Shown here: in pieces, positions 6,417 through 15,255 of the stretch
Layout of the letters: every line of letters begins with the position of its first letter
How positions within the stretch are numbered: the stretch's first letter is position 1
Source: an uncultured Oscillospiraceae bacterium
GTDB taxonomy: Bacteria > Bacillota > Clostridia > Oscillospirales > Acutalibacteraceae
Direction: 5' to 3'
Assembly (NCBI GenBank): GCA_905193585.1
Contig: CAJJPG010000016.1
Coordinates: forward strand, 1-23,370
Length of the DNA stretch: 23,370 nucleotides
The notes under the pieces: model-generated
Seen by the model: the letters and a program-made list of their open reading frames with translations, nothing else
Database searches by the model: none
What the model was told of the DNA's origin: nothing
Position numbers and translations under genes: made by a program

Positions 6417-8192
6417 TCAATTATCAATTTTAATGGAAAGCTCTTTAAGCTGCGCGTTATCCACCTCTGCCGGAGCGCCCGACATTAACTCGCTTGAATT
6501 TGAGACCTTCGGGAACGCGATAACATCACGCAAATTATCGCAGCCGCAAAGCAGCATTGTAAGGCGGTCAAGCCCTATGCCCATACCTCCGTGCGGCGGC
6601 GCGCCGAAACGGAACGCGTCGGTTAAGAAGCCGAACTTCGCGTATGCCTCTTCATCGGAAAGCCCCAGCGCCTCAAACATATGCTTTTGCAGCTCGGGGT
6701 CGGTTATTCGTATAGAGCCGCTCGAAAGCTCAATGCCGTTGAGCACCAAATCGTATGCGTCGGCAAAAACCTTTTCGGGGGCGGAATCAAGGTACTGTAT
6801 GCACTCATCAAGCGGTTTTGTGAACGGGTGGTGCATAGCGTCCCAGTTGCCGTTTTCTTCGTTATACTCAAAGAACGGGAACTCGGTTATCCAAAGCAGG
6901 TTGTATTTATCGGGGATAATTTCAAGCCGCTTTGCAACGGTAAGGCGCAAAGCGCCCAGCACTGAAAGCACGGTCTTCTTGCGGTCGGCTACTATCAGCA
7001 CAACGTCGCCCTTTTCGGCGCCCGTGCGCTCGTATATGGCTTTCATTTCGTCCGCCGACATAAACTTTGCGAAAGAGCAGTTGGGCTCATCTTCCACCCA
7101 GCGGATAAAGGCAAGACCCTTAGCGCCTATGCCCTTTGCTTCCTCGGTCAGCTTATCAATTTCCTTGCGCGTGTAAACGCCCGCGGCATTTTTGGCGGTT
7201 ATGGCTCTTACCGTGCCGCCGTTTTTAACCGTATCGGCAAATACGCCGAAGCCGCAGTTTTCAACTATATCGGAAATATCCTTAATTTTCATATCAAAGC
7301 GGGTGTCGGGCTTATCAGACCCGTAGCTTTCCATAGCCTCGGTATATGTAAGCCTCGGCAGCGGGGTTTCAATATCCACGCCCAGTATTTCCTTAAACAG
7401 GCGTTTCATATAGCCCTCGGCAACCGCGAAAACGTCCTCTTTTTCCACAAATGACATTTCAAGGTCTATCTGTGTAAATTCGGGCTGTCGGTCGGCGCGC
7501 AGGTCTTCATCGCGGTAACAGCGGGCAAGCTGAATGTAGCGGTCAAAGCCCGAAAGCATAAGCAGCTGCTTGTAAAGCTGCGGCGACTGCGGCAGGGCAA
7601 AAAAGCTGCCCTTATGAACGCGGGACGGCACAAGATAATCGCGCGCGCCCTCGGGAGTGGATTTAATAAGGGTGGGGGTTTCAATTTCAATAAACCCGTT
7701 TTCATCAAAATAATCGCGCGTTACCTTAGCTATTTTGTGGCGCAGCATAATGTTGCGCTGAAGCGGCGCGCGGCGCAAGTCAAGATAGCGGTATTTAAGC
7801 CTTAAATCCTCTTTAACGCCGGTTTCGGGCAAAATTTCAAAGGGTGGGGTTTCGCTCGCACCCAAAATTTTAAGCTCGGTTACTTCAATTTCAATATCCC
7901 CCGTGGGAATTTCGGTATTAACCGAGGAGCGCATACGCACCTTGCCCTTTGCCATAACCACAAACTCGCTGCGCAGTGCGGTCGCCTTTTCAAAAACCGC
8001 CTTGTCGGTTGTATCGTCAAACGCAAGCTGCACTATTCCGCTGCGGTCGCGAAGGTCAACAAATATAAGTCCGCCGAGGTCGCGCTGCCGCTGCACCCAG
8101 CCTGCAACCACTACCTCTGCGCCTACTCTTTCCTTTGTGAGCGTGCCGCAATAGTCGGTGCGTTTCATACCGTTCATTCTGTCAAGTTTCAA
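6417..8192 (-). CDS. aspS: Aspartate--tRNA ligase
   Basis: This cytoplasmic class II synthetase charges tRNA-Asp. An N-terminal OB-fold anticodon-binding domain (VAGWVQRQRDLGGLIFVDLR) precedes the catalytic core, whose motif 2 is YRDEDLRADRQPEFTQ and motif 3 GMGIGLDRLTMLL. The long insertion between motifs 2 and 3 (the GAD-type domain) marks the bacterial form. Total length is near 590 residues, as expected. The start is not an ATG with a good ribosome binding site. TTG at 8190-8192 stands 7 bases after AAGAGGTG and is preferred. ATGs at 8177 and 8168 lack a Shine-Dalgarno sequence, although 8168 matches the usual family start. It is the last gene of the long leftward cluster, about 40 bases after hisS, followed by a strong terminator. 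Whether it is discriminating or non-discriminating for tRNA-Asn was not resolved. Confidence 0.97.
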   Translation of the reverse strand: MKLDRMNGMKRTDYCGTLTKERVGAEVVVAGWVQRQRDLGGLIFVDLRDRSGIVQLAFDDTTDKAVFEKATALRSEFVVMAKGKVRMRSSVNTEIPTGDIEIEVTELKILGASETPPFEILPETGVKEDLRLKYRYLDLRRAPLQRNIMLRHKIAKVTRDYFDENGFIEIETPTLIKSTPEGARDYLVPSRVHKGSFFALPQSPQLYKQLLMLSGFDRYIQLARCYRDEDLRADRQPEFTQIDLEMSFVEKEDVFAVAEGYMKRLFKEILGVDIETPLPRLTYTEAMESYGSDKPDTRFDMKIKDISDIVENCGFGVFADTVKNGGTVRAITAKNAAGVYTRKEIDKLTEEAKGIGAKGLAFIRWVEDEPNCSFAKFMSADEMKAIYERTGAEKGDVVLIVADRKKTVLSVLGALRLTVAKRLEIIPDKYNLLWITEFPFFEYNEENGNWDAMHHPFTKPLDECIQYLDSAPEKVFADAYDLVLNGIELSSGSIRITDPELQKHMFEALGLSDEEAYAKFGFLTDAFRFGAPPHGGMGIGLDRLTMLLCGCDNLRDVIAFPKVSNSSELMSGAPAEVDNAQLKELSIKIDN

Positions 8193-8234
8193 CCTTAAAC
8201 ACCTCTTAGGCAACCGAAAGATTGCCTGAAAAAT

Positions 8235-9545
8235 TTATTGCTTTAAAATACTGTCCGCAAGATCATCAAGTGCGGAGGAATGTATAGCGGAAAGCAGCTC
8301 GTCCGCAAGGTTTTCAAGCCTTACCTCGGTTTCGCTGCCGCTTGCCATATTTTTAAGGCGGGCTTTACCTGTTTCAAGCTCGTTATCGCCCAAAACCATA
8401 GTAAATTCCGCGCCCGTTTTATCGGCGTATTTCATCTGCGCTTTAAGCCCTCTGCCGCAAATATCGGTTTGCGCCGAGAACCCGTCCTGCCGCAGCTGCG
8501 CGCAAATTTCGGCGGCTTTAAGCGCCGCGTTATCCCCCATAGCGGCAATATAAATATCACACGGGGCAGGTCTCGGCAGCTCGGTTTTTTGTGCCTCAAG
8601 CAGCAGCATTATGCGCTCAATGCCCATAGCAAACCCGAGCGACGGAACGGAGGGTCCGCCCATTTGGGCAATAAGCCCATCGTATCTGCCGCCGCCGCAA
8701 ACCGTTGCCTGCGCGCCTATATCACCCGAAACAAATTCAAACACCGTGCGGGTGTAATAATCAAGCCCGCGCACTATATGCGGATTAACGGTAAACTCCA
8801 CGCCTTCGGCGGTAAGATATTTCTGCACCGCCTCAAAGTGCGCGCGGCAATCATCGCATAAATAATCGGTCACAACCGGTGCGTTTGCCGCAATTTTTTT
8901 GCATACGGGCGATTTGCAGTCAAGTATTCTCATGGGGTTGCGCTCTAACCTGTCGCGGCAGGTATCGCACAATTCGTCAATATGCTGCCTGAAATAGTCT
9001 TTAAGCGCCGCAACGTAATTCTTGCGGCACTCGGGGCAGCCTATAGAGTTTATTTCAAGCGAAATTTTTTCAATACCTACGGCGGTAAGCACCTGACGCG
9101 CCAAGGCTATAACCTCGGCGTCAGCCGCAGGAGACGCCGCGCCTATGCACTCAACGCCGAACTGGTGGAACTCGCGCAGTCTGCCTGCCTGCGGCTTTTC
9201 GTAGCGGTAGCAGCCGCCCACATACGCCGCCTTAACGGGCAGCGCGCCGTTTACAAGCCCCTTTTCAATGGCGCTTCTTATAACTCCGGCGGTAAACTCG
9301 GGGCGCAGTGTAACAGAGCGCCCGCCCTTATCGTCAAATGTATACATTTCTTTTTGCACAACGTCGGTAGTATCCCCCACGCTGCGGCGGAAGACCTCGG
9401 TGTGTTCAAAAACCGGTATTCTTATCTCGTTAAAGCCGTAAAGACGGGCGGTTTCAAGCATTTTACCCTCAACAAACTGCCATTTATAGCTGTCTGCCGG
9501 TAAAACATCGCCCGTGCCTTTAACGGCGCGGTTAATTTCTGCCAT
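8235..9545 (-). CDS. hisS: Histidine--tRNA ligase
   Basis: This class II synthetase charges tRNA-His in the cytoplasm. In 436 residues the core shows motif 2 around CYRYEKPQAGRLREFHQFG (112-130), the histidine-recognition segment IVRGLDYYTRTVFEF (257-271) and motif 3 GFAMGIERIMLL (304-315). The C-terminal anticodon-binding domain follows (about 335-425). The inserted domain holds four cysteine pairs or near-pairs (C170/C173, C193/C196, C210/C215, C230/C233), which could bind a metal, as seen in many clostridial HisRS. The gap to mgsA is only 18 bases, so there is no room for the T-box leader that often precedes hisS-aspS in Firmicutes. Transcription must come from upstream promoters. Confidence 0.97.
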   Translation of the reverse strand: MAEINRAVKGTGDVLPADSYKWQFVEGKMLETARLYGFNEIRIPVFEHTEVFRRSVGDTTDVVQKEMYTFDDKGGRSVTLRPEFTAGVIRSAIEKGLVNGALPVKAAYVGGCYRYEKPQAGRLREFHQFGVECIGAASPAADAEVIALARQVLTAVGIEKISLEINSIGCPECRKNYVAALKDYFRQHIDELCDTCRDRLERNPMRILDCKSPVCKKIAANAPVVTDYLCDDCRAHFEAVQKYLTAEGVEFTVNPHIVRGLDYYTRTVFEFVSGDIGAQATVCGGGRYDGLIAQMGGPSVPSLGFAMGIERIMLLLEAQKTELPRPAPCDIYIAAMGDNAALKAAEICAQLRQDGFSAQTDICGRGLKAQMKYADKTGAEFTMVLGDNELETGKARLKNMASGSETEVRLENLADELLSAIHSSALDDLADSILKQ

Positions 9546-9563
9546 AAATATATGCTCCGAAAA

Positions 9564-9968
9564 TTACTTATTATTCTTTACTATTTCGCGCCAGTCAAGG
9601 TCGCCGCGCTCAAGTCCGTGAATAAGCATTTCGGCAGTGGCAATATTGGTGGCAACCGGAATATTGTGCACATCGCAAAGTCTTAAAAGGGCGCGCTCGT
9701 CAGGCTCGTTCGGCTTGGGGTTCAGCGGATCGCGAAACATGAGTAATAAATCAATTTCATCACAGCCGATGCGCGAGGCTATCTGCTGCGCGCCGCCCTG
9801 CGAACCGCCTAAAAATTTAACTATGTTAAGCCCCGTAGCCTCGGAAACGGTTTTACCCGTAGCCCCCGTAGCCACAAGGTTATATCTGCTTAAAATTCCG
9901 CAATACGCTATGCAGAACTGAACCATAAGCTCCTTTTTCGCGTCGTGTGCTATCAGTGCAATCGTCAT
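9564..9968 (-). CDS. mgsA: Methylglyoxal synthase homologue (catalytic Asp replaced)
   Basis: By family this enzyme turns dihydroxyacetone phosphate into methylglyoxal and phosphate, bypassing lower glycolysis. The 134 residues align along their whole length: IALIAHDAKK (3-12), LVATGATG (31-38), FRDPLN (78-83), and ALLRLCDVHNIPVATN (93-108). However, the segment GGDQQ, whose Asp (Asp71 in E. coli) is a catalytic residue, reads GGAQQ here (Ala60). His98 of E. coli corresponds to Asn87, and the phosphate-binding loop SGP is GGS. His8, Asp9, Asp80 and Asp90 remain. It may be a weakly active or re-purposed member, so the function is uncertain. Its position beside a MinD-like gene and mreBCD matches known Clostridia gene order. 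GGGG precedes the ATG. Confidence 0.85.
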   Translation of the reverse strand: MTIALIAHDAKKELMVQFCIAYCGILSRYNLVATGATGKTVSEATGLNIVKFLGGSQGGAQQIASRIGCDEIDLLLMFRDPLNPKPNEPDERALLRLCDVHNIPVATNIATAEMLIHGLERGDLDWREIVKNNK

Positions 9969-9987
9969 TTTTTATACCCCTTTTTAA

Positions 9988-10719
9988 TTATATTTTTTTC
10001 GGCTGCGGCAATAAAATATTTTCACCGCAAAGCCGTTCGGCTATTCTTTTAAATGCCCGCATAGGCTTGCCGTTCGGTTTCAGCCTGTGCGTGACCGATA
10101 GGAACGCCAACTCCTCGCTTGACGGCACAACGCCTAAAAGTCTCAGACCCGCGCTGTCAATAATATCGTCGATATTGCGGAAAATTCCGCGCTTTACAAG
10201 GCGGTACTTAAAGTTGTTTACAATAAGCCTTGATGCGCAGGATATTTCCGAAAGCCTTTCGCTTACCGCCGCCGCGTCCCGCACCGAAACGGGGTCGGGT
10301 ACCGCAACCGTAAGAAAAAGCGTGCCGTTCGGCAGGCAGGTGTAAAGCGAAAAATCCATACCGGCGGGAAAATCAAATATAATAATGTCATATTCCTTTT
10401 CCGCCTCGCGCACAAAGCCCGAAAAGGCAAATGCGTCAATTTTCCCCACCTCAGCAGGTGCGGGCACTAAAAATAAATTACCGCTTTCGCCCACGTTATA
10501 AACCGCGTCAGCCATATCCTTACCCATAAGTATATCGGAAAGGTCGAACACCGCCGATTTATCAACACCCAGCATAATATCGAGGCAGCGAAGCCCCTCG
10601 TCCATATCGACAAGCAGAGTTTTTTTTGAAAGCCCCGCAAAGGCAAATGCAAGCCCCGCCGAAACGGTGGATTTACCTACGCCGCCCTTACCCGAGGTAA
10701 CGGCAAAAATCTGACTCAT
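9988..10719 (-). CDS. minD: MinD/ParA-like P-loop ATPase
   Basis: This 243-residue deviant-Walker ATPase has GKGGVGKS at 10-17 and the MinD-type box DMDEGLRCLDIMLG (about 39-52). The Walker B-like strand is IIIFDFPAGMD, where MinD usually has a DSPAG motif. MinD normally positions the division septum by recruiting MinC to the membrane. Here no minC or minE is adjacent. The chain ends in LCGENILLPQPKKI, lacking the amphipathic membrane-targeting helix that follows this point in MinD. It may therefore be a MinD-like regulator of the neighbouring rod-shape genes, not a true septum-site protein. The gene has its own consensus promoter at 10742-10770. The symbol is given by resemblance only. Confidence 0.75.
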   Translation of the reverse strand: MSQIFAVTSGKGGVGKSTVSAGLAFAFAGLSKKTLLVDMDEGLRCLDIMLGVDKSAVFDLSDILMGKDMADAVYNVGESGNLFLVPAPAEVGKIDAFAFSGFVREAEKEYDIIIFDFPAGMDFSLYTCLPNGTLFLTVAVPDPVSVRDAAAVSERLSEISCASRLIVNNFKYRLVKRGIFRNIDDIIDSAGLRLLGVVPSSEELAFLSVTHRLKPNGKPMRAFKRIAERLCGENILLPQPKKI

Positions 10720-10741
10720 TAAAAAACCTCGCTTTTCCTAT

Positions 10742-10770
10742 ATTTTATCACAATCGGATATTTTTGTCAA
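10742..10770 (-). promoter_or_regulatory. Internal SigA promoter before the MinD-like gene
   Basis: On the minus strand, TTGACA (10765-10770), a 17-base spacer and TAAAAT (10742-10747). It abuts the mrdA stop codon and would drive the MinD-like gene, mgsA, hisS and aspS separately from the shape genes. Confidence 0.8.
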
Positions 10771-12747
10771 TCAGTTAAGCACGGTAAAAGGCACAGTATT
10801 TTTATCAGCCGAGCCGCTGCCGTAAAAGTAGGCATCCAGTATATCCTTAACTATTCCGCCCGCCGAAAAGCCCGAAGCGCCGTTTTCCAAAACCACCGAT
10901 ATTGCAATTTCGGGGTTTTCAAAGGGTGCAAAGGCTATAAACAGGCTGTGGTCCGCCTTGCCGTTCACCTGTGCCGTACCGGTTTTACCGCCCACCTTTA
11001 TGGGGTAGTTGCCTAGTGCGGCGCGGCCGGTACCGTCCTCCGTAACAGAGAGCATACCCTCTTTAACGGCGTTAAGCGTGGTATCGGATATTTTGATTTT
11101 ATTCATAACCTCGGGCGCGCTTTCGTCAAAGGTTTCAGACATATCATAGGATACTATTTTACTTATAAGGCTTGCGCGGTAGTGCGTGCCGCCGTTTGAA
11201 AGGGTGGCAACGTAATTGCAAAGCTGCAGCGGCGTAAATGCGTTTAACTGCCCTATTGCAAACTGTAGTGTATCGCCGCCGCCGTTTGCGTCGGCTTTCT
11301 TTAAAATGCCCTTACTGTCGTCCACCTCAACGCCGGTAGCAACGCCCAAGCCGAACTGCTTGAAATAATCGGTAAGGCGGGTTGCGCCTATACGCTTGCC
11401 CATTTCAAAAAAGAAGTAGTTGCAGCTTTTTGCCAGCGCGTTTTTAAGGGTTATGGGTCCGTCATAGTGCAGGCAGCTCGGTTGGTAATCGTCAAAATAG
11501 GTGTATTTTCTTACGCAGTTTACCGTTTCTCCCACATGGTAAAGCCCGTTTTCCATTGCAGCCACGGCAACCGCCGGCTTTGCGGTTGAGCCTATGGGGT
11601 AAACGCCCTGAAAAGCACGGTCGGTAAGCGGCTTTGCGGGGTTTTTAGTGAGCGCCTCGTAATTTTCGCCTATTGTGGCTGAATCGTAGGTCGGGTAATT
11701 CGCGGCGCATATTATTTTGCCCGAGTCAATGTGTATTGCAACCGCCGCCCCCGCAACCGCGGTGCCGCCCTCGCTTTGCAGCTTTTTAACGGTGTTTGCT
11801 ATTGAATCCTGCACGCGGCGCTGCATTTTTTTATCAAGCGTGAGCATAACGGTCTTGCCCGAAACCGGCTCCTTTGTTACCTCGCTTGAAATAATGTTGC
11901 CGTTCTGGTCTATGCGGTAGGTTATTTCGCCATCGGTTCCGCGGAGATATTCCTCTCCCCACTTTTCAATGCCGCTTTTGCCCACCTTATCATCATATGA
12001 GTAGCCCTTTTTCTTGTATTCCTCCCAATCCTCGGCGAATATGGGACCCACCGTGCCTATAAGATTAACGGCGAGGGATGTATCGGGGTATTCACGGAAC
12101 GGAACCACCTCAACCGATACGCCCGAAAGCATAAAGCCCGCCTCGGAAACCTTGCGCATAAGCTCTGTGGGTATATCCTCCGCAAAGGTATAAGGGTAAG
12201 AAATTGAAAAATCGGCTATATCCATTCCGTAGCGCACGCCGGCTATTTTGCGCTGCTCATCCGGCGTATAATTTTTAAGGTCGTATTTTTCTATTGCGGC
12301 GTCAAGGCAGTTTTTTGCCGTGGCGTAGTGCGCCAGCTTCAGCTTTGAAATCAGCTTGTCCGTGCTCTCGCCCTCCTTAAAGCCGTAGGGGGCGGTCATA
12401 TTAAGCGGCATTTCGTCCTTCCACTCAACGCCCTGCTTTTCAAAAAGCCTTATAAGGGTTAAAATAACGTCATTCAGGCTGTCGTTTTTAACATAGGCGC
12501 GGTTGAAAACCACATTGTAGCCATCGCGGTTTACGGCTATCTGCCTGCCGTAGCAATCAAGAATTTCGCCGCGGCGCGCCTTTAAAACCGCCTTTCTGAC
12601 AGATGCGGCGCCGTCGTTTTTATCGGTATACTCCGCCGCGTGGATAATCTGCACCGAATACATACGCGCGGCATAAAGCAGCAGCACGAAAACCATAAAT
12701 ACCGCTATAACGGTAAGCCTTGTCTGACTTCTTTTCTGAAACGGCAT
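10771..12747 (-). CDS. mrdA: Penicillin-binding protein 2 (peptidoglycan transpeptidase)
   Basis: This class B penicillin-binding protein cross-links peptidoglycan during cell elongation with MreBCD and RodA. Of its 658 residues, 11-31 form a single membrane anchor. A pedestal domain runs to about 290 and includes LKARRGEILDCYGRQIAVNR (55-74). The transpeptidase domain holds the catalytic S387 in STAK, the SxN motif SCN (441-443) and KTG (588-590). GGAGG precedes the ATG. It follows mreD by 29 bases. RodA, its usual glycosyltransferase partner, is not in this window. Confidence 0.96.
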   Translation of the reverse strand: MPFQKRSQTRLTVIAVFMVFVLLLYAARMYSVQIIHAAEYTDKNDGAASVRKAVLKARRGEILDCYGRQIAVNRDGYNVVFNRAYVKNDSLNDVILTLIRLFEKQGVEWKDEMPLNMTAPYGFKEGESTDKLISKLKLAHYATAKNCLDAAIEKYDLKNYTPDEQRKIAGVRYGMDIADFSISYPYTFAEDIPTELMRKVSEAGFMLSGVSVEVVPFREYPDTSLAVNLIGTVGPIFAEDWEEYKKKGYSYDDKVGKSGIEKWGEEYLRGTDGEITYRIDQNGNIISSEVTKEPVSGKTVMLTLDKKMQRRVQDSIANTVKKLQSEGGTAVAGAAVAIHIDSGKIICAANYPTYDSATIGENYEALTKNPAKPLTDRAFQGVYPIGSTAKPAVAVAAMENGLYHVGETVNCVRKYTYFDDYQPSCLHYDGPITLKNALAKSCNYFFFEMGKRIGATRLTDYFKQFGLGVATGVEVDDSKGILKKADANGGGDTLQFAIGQLNAFTPLQLCNYVATLSNGGTHYRASLISKIVSYDMSETFDESAPEVMNKIKISDTTLNAVKEGMLSVTEDGTGRAALGNYPIKVGGKTGTAQVNGKADHSLFIAFAPFENPEIAISVVLENGASGFSAGGIVKDILDAYFYGSGSADKNTVPFTVLN

Positions 12748-12776
12748 TAAAAGCTGCCTCCTTTCTTAGGCAATAA

Positions 12777-13271
12777 TCAGCCTAACTTTTTATAAAGAAA
12801 GTAAAACGGGAATATAAATACATTGGTATAAATAACGCTGGGGAACGCGTAGTGCAAAAGGTAGGTAAGATTATCCTGCGCGCTCACGGTAAACGCGTAA
12901 AAAATAAGCCAGCGCAGAACAAAATAAAAAAGGGTTAAAAGAAACGAAAGCAGCACCGCCGAAGGCAGGTTGCGGTTGAAAAGGCGTGAGGAGGAAGCCG
13001 AAACCAGCGCCGCCGAAAGCATTAAAACAATCGCGTTAAAGCAAAGCGTACCGCTGGCGGCGGAGTCCATACAAACGCCTAAAACAAGCCCCGTTGCGGC
13101 GGCTGCCGCAGGGGTTGAAAAAATGGAAAATGCGCACAAAAGCGGCAAAAGAATTATTGGCGTGGCGGTTTTAATGCTAATGCTTATTACATCGGAATAA
13201 TGCAGCAAAAAAAGGAGTGCAAACAGAAAAAAGCTTATAACAGCCGTTTTAACGCTGTGTTTTTCGTTCAT
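12777..13271 (-). CDS. mreD: Rod shape-determining protein MreD
   Basis: MreD is a small membrane protein of the elongation machinery that links MreC to MreB. The chosen start at ATG 13271 gives 164 residues. GGAGG lies 7 bases before it, whereas the upstream ATG at 13277 is too close to that site. About five hydrophobic segments are seen, including AVISFFLFALLFLLHY and the PIILLPLLCAFSIF region. GLVLGVCMDSAASGTLCFNA matches the conserved MreD region with its small and acidic residues. The sequence is weakly conserved, as usual for MreD, and position between mreC and mrdA adds much of the certainty. Confidence 0.9.
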   Translation of the reverse strand: MNEKHSVKTAVISFFLFALLFLLHYSDVISISIKTATPIILLPLLCAFSIFSTPAAAAATGLVLGVCMDSAASGTLCFNAIVLMLSAALVSASSSRLFNRNLPSAVLLSFLLTLFYFVLRWLIFYAFTVSAQDNLTYLLHYAFPSVIYTNVFIFPFYFLYKKLG

Positions 13272-13307
13272 AACCATTCCTCCTTTTTTAATGAAGCTTA
13301 TTACTGT

Positions 13308-13335
13308 ATAATTCCGCATTCATAATTCCGCATTC
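13308..13335. repeat. Two perfect tandem copies of a 14-bp unit
   Basis: ATAATTCCGCATTC occurs at 13308-13321 and again at 13322-13335, in the spacer between mreC and mreD. Confidence 0.95.
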
Positions 13336-13339
13336 TGAA

Positions 13340-14188
13340 TTACTTCCCGATTTCCCCCTGCCCGCTGAACTCGGTTATAACCATAACGTTTTTAAGGTTA
13401 TCAATATCCGCAAAGGGCTTTATATCGGCATAAATCGAAGTGTTGTATTTATCGCTGCCTATTGACTGTATAGTGCCTATTAAAAGCCCCGCGGGAAATA
13501 CCCCCTCGCCCGAGGTTACGGCATAATCGCCCACGGCGATATTGCAGGAGCGCGAAAGGTTGAAAAATTTGGTCTCGCCTTTTTTTGCAAGCTCCACCGT
13601 GCCCGATACTATGCCCGAATCGTTGGTGCGGTTATCAAGCGCGCCGGCGGTTAATTCCGCGCTTAAAATGGTTACTACCTTTGAGGAGGTAAGCCCCACC
13701 TCGCCTATGTAACCCACCAGCCCCTCCTCGGTTATAACCGGGTCATGCGCCGCAACGCCGTTAACAGAGCCCTTGTTTATTACAAAGCCCTTGTAGGGGT
13801 CCTCGCGGTCGCGCGAAATAAGGGTTGCGGGGGTGAACTTAAAGTCTTTGTGATCGTCTTTTATTTCAAGGTAGTTTTTATAAAACTCGTTTTGCTCCAC
13901 CGCCTGCTCGTACTCGGCAAGCTTCTTTTTAAGCTCTGCCGCCTCGCTTTTAAGCTCGGCGTTTTCAAGCGCTAATTGCTCGCCCTTTGAGTAGGCGTTA
14001 ATAAAATCGGAAACCGCGCCGGTCACCTTTTCCGCCGCCGAGCGGAAGGGCGCGGTAACAGTGCCCATAATATCCGCCTGCGGCGACATTCTGCTGCCGA
14101 AAAAGGCGCATATTACCGAAACGGCTATAAGCGCCGCCGCAACGGCAACAATTATTTTAAACCCACGGCTGCGAAAGAAAAATCGCAT
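13340..14188 (-). CDS. mreC: Rod shape-determining protein MreC
   Basis: MreC organises the cell-elongation complex on the outer face of the membrane. The 282 residues begin with a short basic stretch and one membrane helix (about 11-31). A coiled coil follows (about 66-105, with ENAELKSEAAELKKKLAEYE). Two beta-rich domains come next, with typical segments such as VINKGSVNGVAAHDPVITEE and GLVGYIGEVGLTSSKVVTIL. GGAGG precedes the ATG. It lies 21 bases after mreB. Confidence 0.95.
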   Translation of the reverse strand: MRFFFRSRGFKIIVAVAAALIAVSVICAFFGSRMSPQADIMGTVTAPFRSAAEKVTGAVSDFINAYSKGEQLALENAELKSEAAELKKKLAEYEQAVEQNEFYKNYLEIKDDHKDFKFTPATLISRDREDPYKGFVINKGSVNGVAAHDPVITEEGLVGYIGEVGLTSSKVVTILSAELTAGALDNRTNDSGIVSGTVELAKKGETKFFNLSRSCNIAVGDYAVTSGEGVFPAGLLIGTIQSIGSDKYNTSIYADIKPFADIDNLKNVMVITEFSGQGEIGK

Positions 14189-14209
14189 TTTTCGCCCTCC
14201 AAAATTATT

Positions 14210-15229
14210 TTATCTGAAACGTTTACCGCGGCGGAAAACGTAGTTATCAAAGCCGCTGTCAGCCTCAAGCCGCTTTGCGGTGCCCAAAACCACGCAGTCA
14301 AGCGGGTTTGCCGCAACAGATACCGGCATGCCCGTTTCCTCGGCGATAAGCTCGGCAAAGCCGCGCAGCAGCGCGCCGCCGCCCGTAAGGGTTATGCCGC
14401 GGTCTATAATATCGGCGGCAAGCTCCGGCGGGGTTTTTTCAAGGGTCAGCCGCACGGTGTCAATTATCTGCGAAATCGGGTCAGCCATGGCGTTTCGCAC
14501 CTCTTCCGACGTTATAATAACGTTTTTCGGAAGCCCGTCCACCTGGTTGCGCCCCTTAATTTCAACCGACGTCTCGTTATCGTAGGGCTTAGCGGAGCCT
14601 ATATCTATTTTAATCTGCTCGGCGGTGCGCTCGCCTATAAGCAAATTGTGCTTTTTCCGCACATAGGCTATAATTGCCTCGTCAAGGTCGTCCCCCGCAA
14701 TACGCACCGATTGCGCCGTTACAATATCCCCAAGGGAAATAACCGCAACCTCGCTTGTGCCGCCGCCTACATCTACTACCATACTGCCGGCTGCGTCCCA
14801 CACGGGAAGACCCGCGCCTACCGCCGCCGCCATAGGCTCCTCTACCAAATCAACATCGGTAGCTCCCGCCTGCTTTGCCGCGTCGTAAACCGCGCGGCTT
14901 TCAACCTCGGTAACGCCTGCGGGAATACACACAACCATTCTGACTCTTGAGAAGACAGAGCCTTTGAGCGCCTGGCGAATAAATCTTTTAAGCATTGCGG
15001 CGGTAACGTCGAAATCGGCTATAACCCCGTCCTTCAAGGGGCGCACGGCTACTATTGACCCCGGCGTTCTGCCTATCATTTCCTTAGCCTCGGTGCCCAC
15101 GGCGCGCACTGCGTCGTTTCTTATATCGTAAGCCACAACGGATGGCTCACGCATTATAATTCCCTTGCCCTTTACGCAAACAAGAGTATTGGCGGTGCCT
15201 AAGTCTACCCCTATATCTCTGGTGAACAT
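14210..15229 (-). CDS. mreB: Rod shape-determining protein MreB (actin homologue)
   Basis: MreB is a membrane-associated, ATP-binding actin-like protein that guides lateral wall synthesis. The 339 residues show phosphate-1 motif GVDLGTANTLV (7-17), the conserved EEPMAAAVGAGLPV, phosphate-2 motif VVDVGGGTSEVAVIS (about 151-165) and the adenosine motif TGGGALLRGF near residue 286. It is a member of the MreB/Mbl group; sequence alone did not let me separate MreB from Mbl. AAGGGAG stands 8 bases before the ATG. First of the mreBCD-mrdA set, following the lipid-kinase-like gene by 26 bases. Confidence 0.96.
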   Translation of the reverse strand: MFTRDIGVDLGTANTLVCVKGKGIIMREPSVVAYDIRNDAVRAVGTEAKEMIGRTPGSIVAVRPLKDGVIADFDVTAAMLKRFIRQALKGSVFSRVRMVVCIPAGVTEVESRAVYDAAKQAGATDVDLVEEPMAAAVGAGLPVWDAAGSMVVDVGGGTSEVAVISLGDIVTAQSVRIAGDDLDEAIIAYVRKKHNLLIGERTAEQIKIDIGSAKPYDNETSVEIKGRNQVDGLPKNVIITSEEVRNAMADPISQIIDTVRLTLEKTPPELAADIIDRGITLTGGGALLRGFAELIAEETGMPVSVAANPLDCVVLGTAKRLEADSGFDNYVFRRGKRFR

Positions 15230-15255
15230 ATCAAAACTCCCTTAAAAACTTTTTA

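Noticed and set aside
9546..9563. T-box leader in front of hisS
   Set aside because: The spacer is 18 bases, far too short. No specifier stem or T-box sequence is present.
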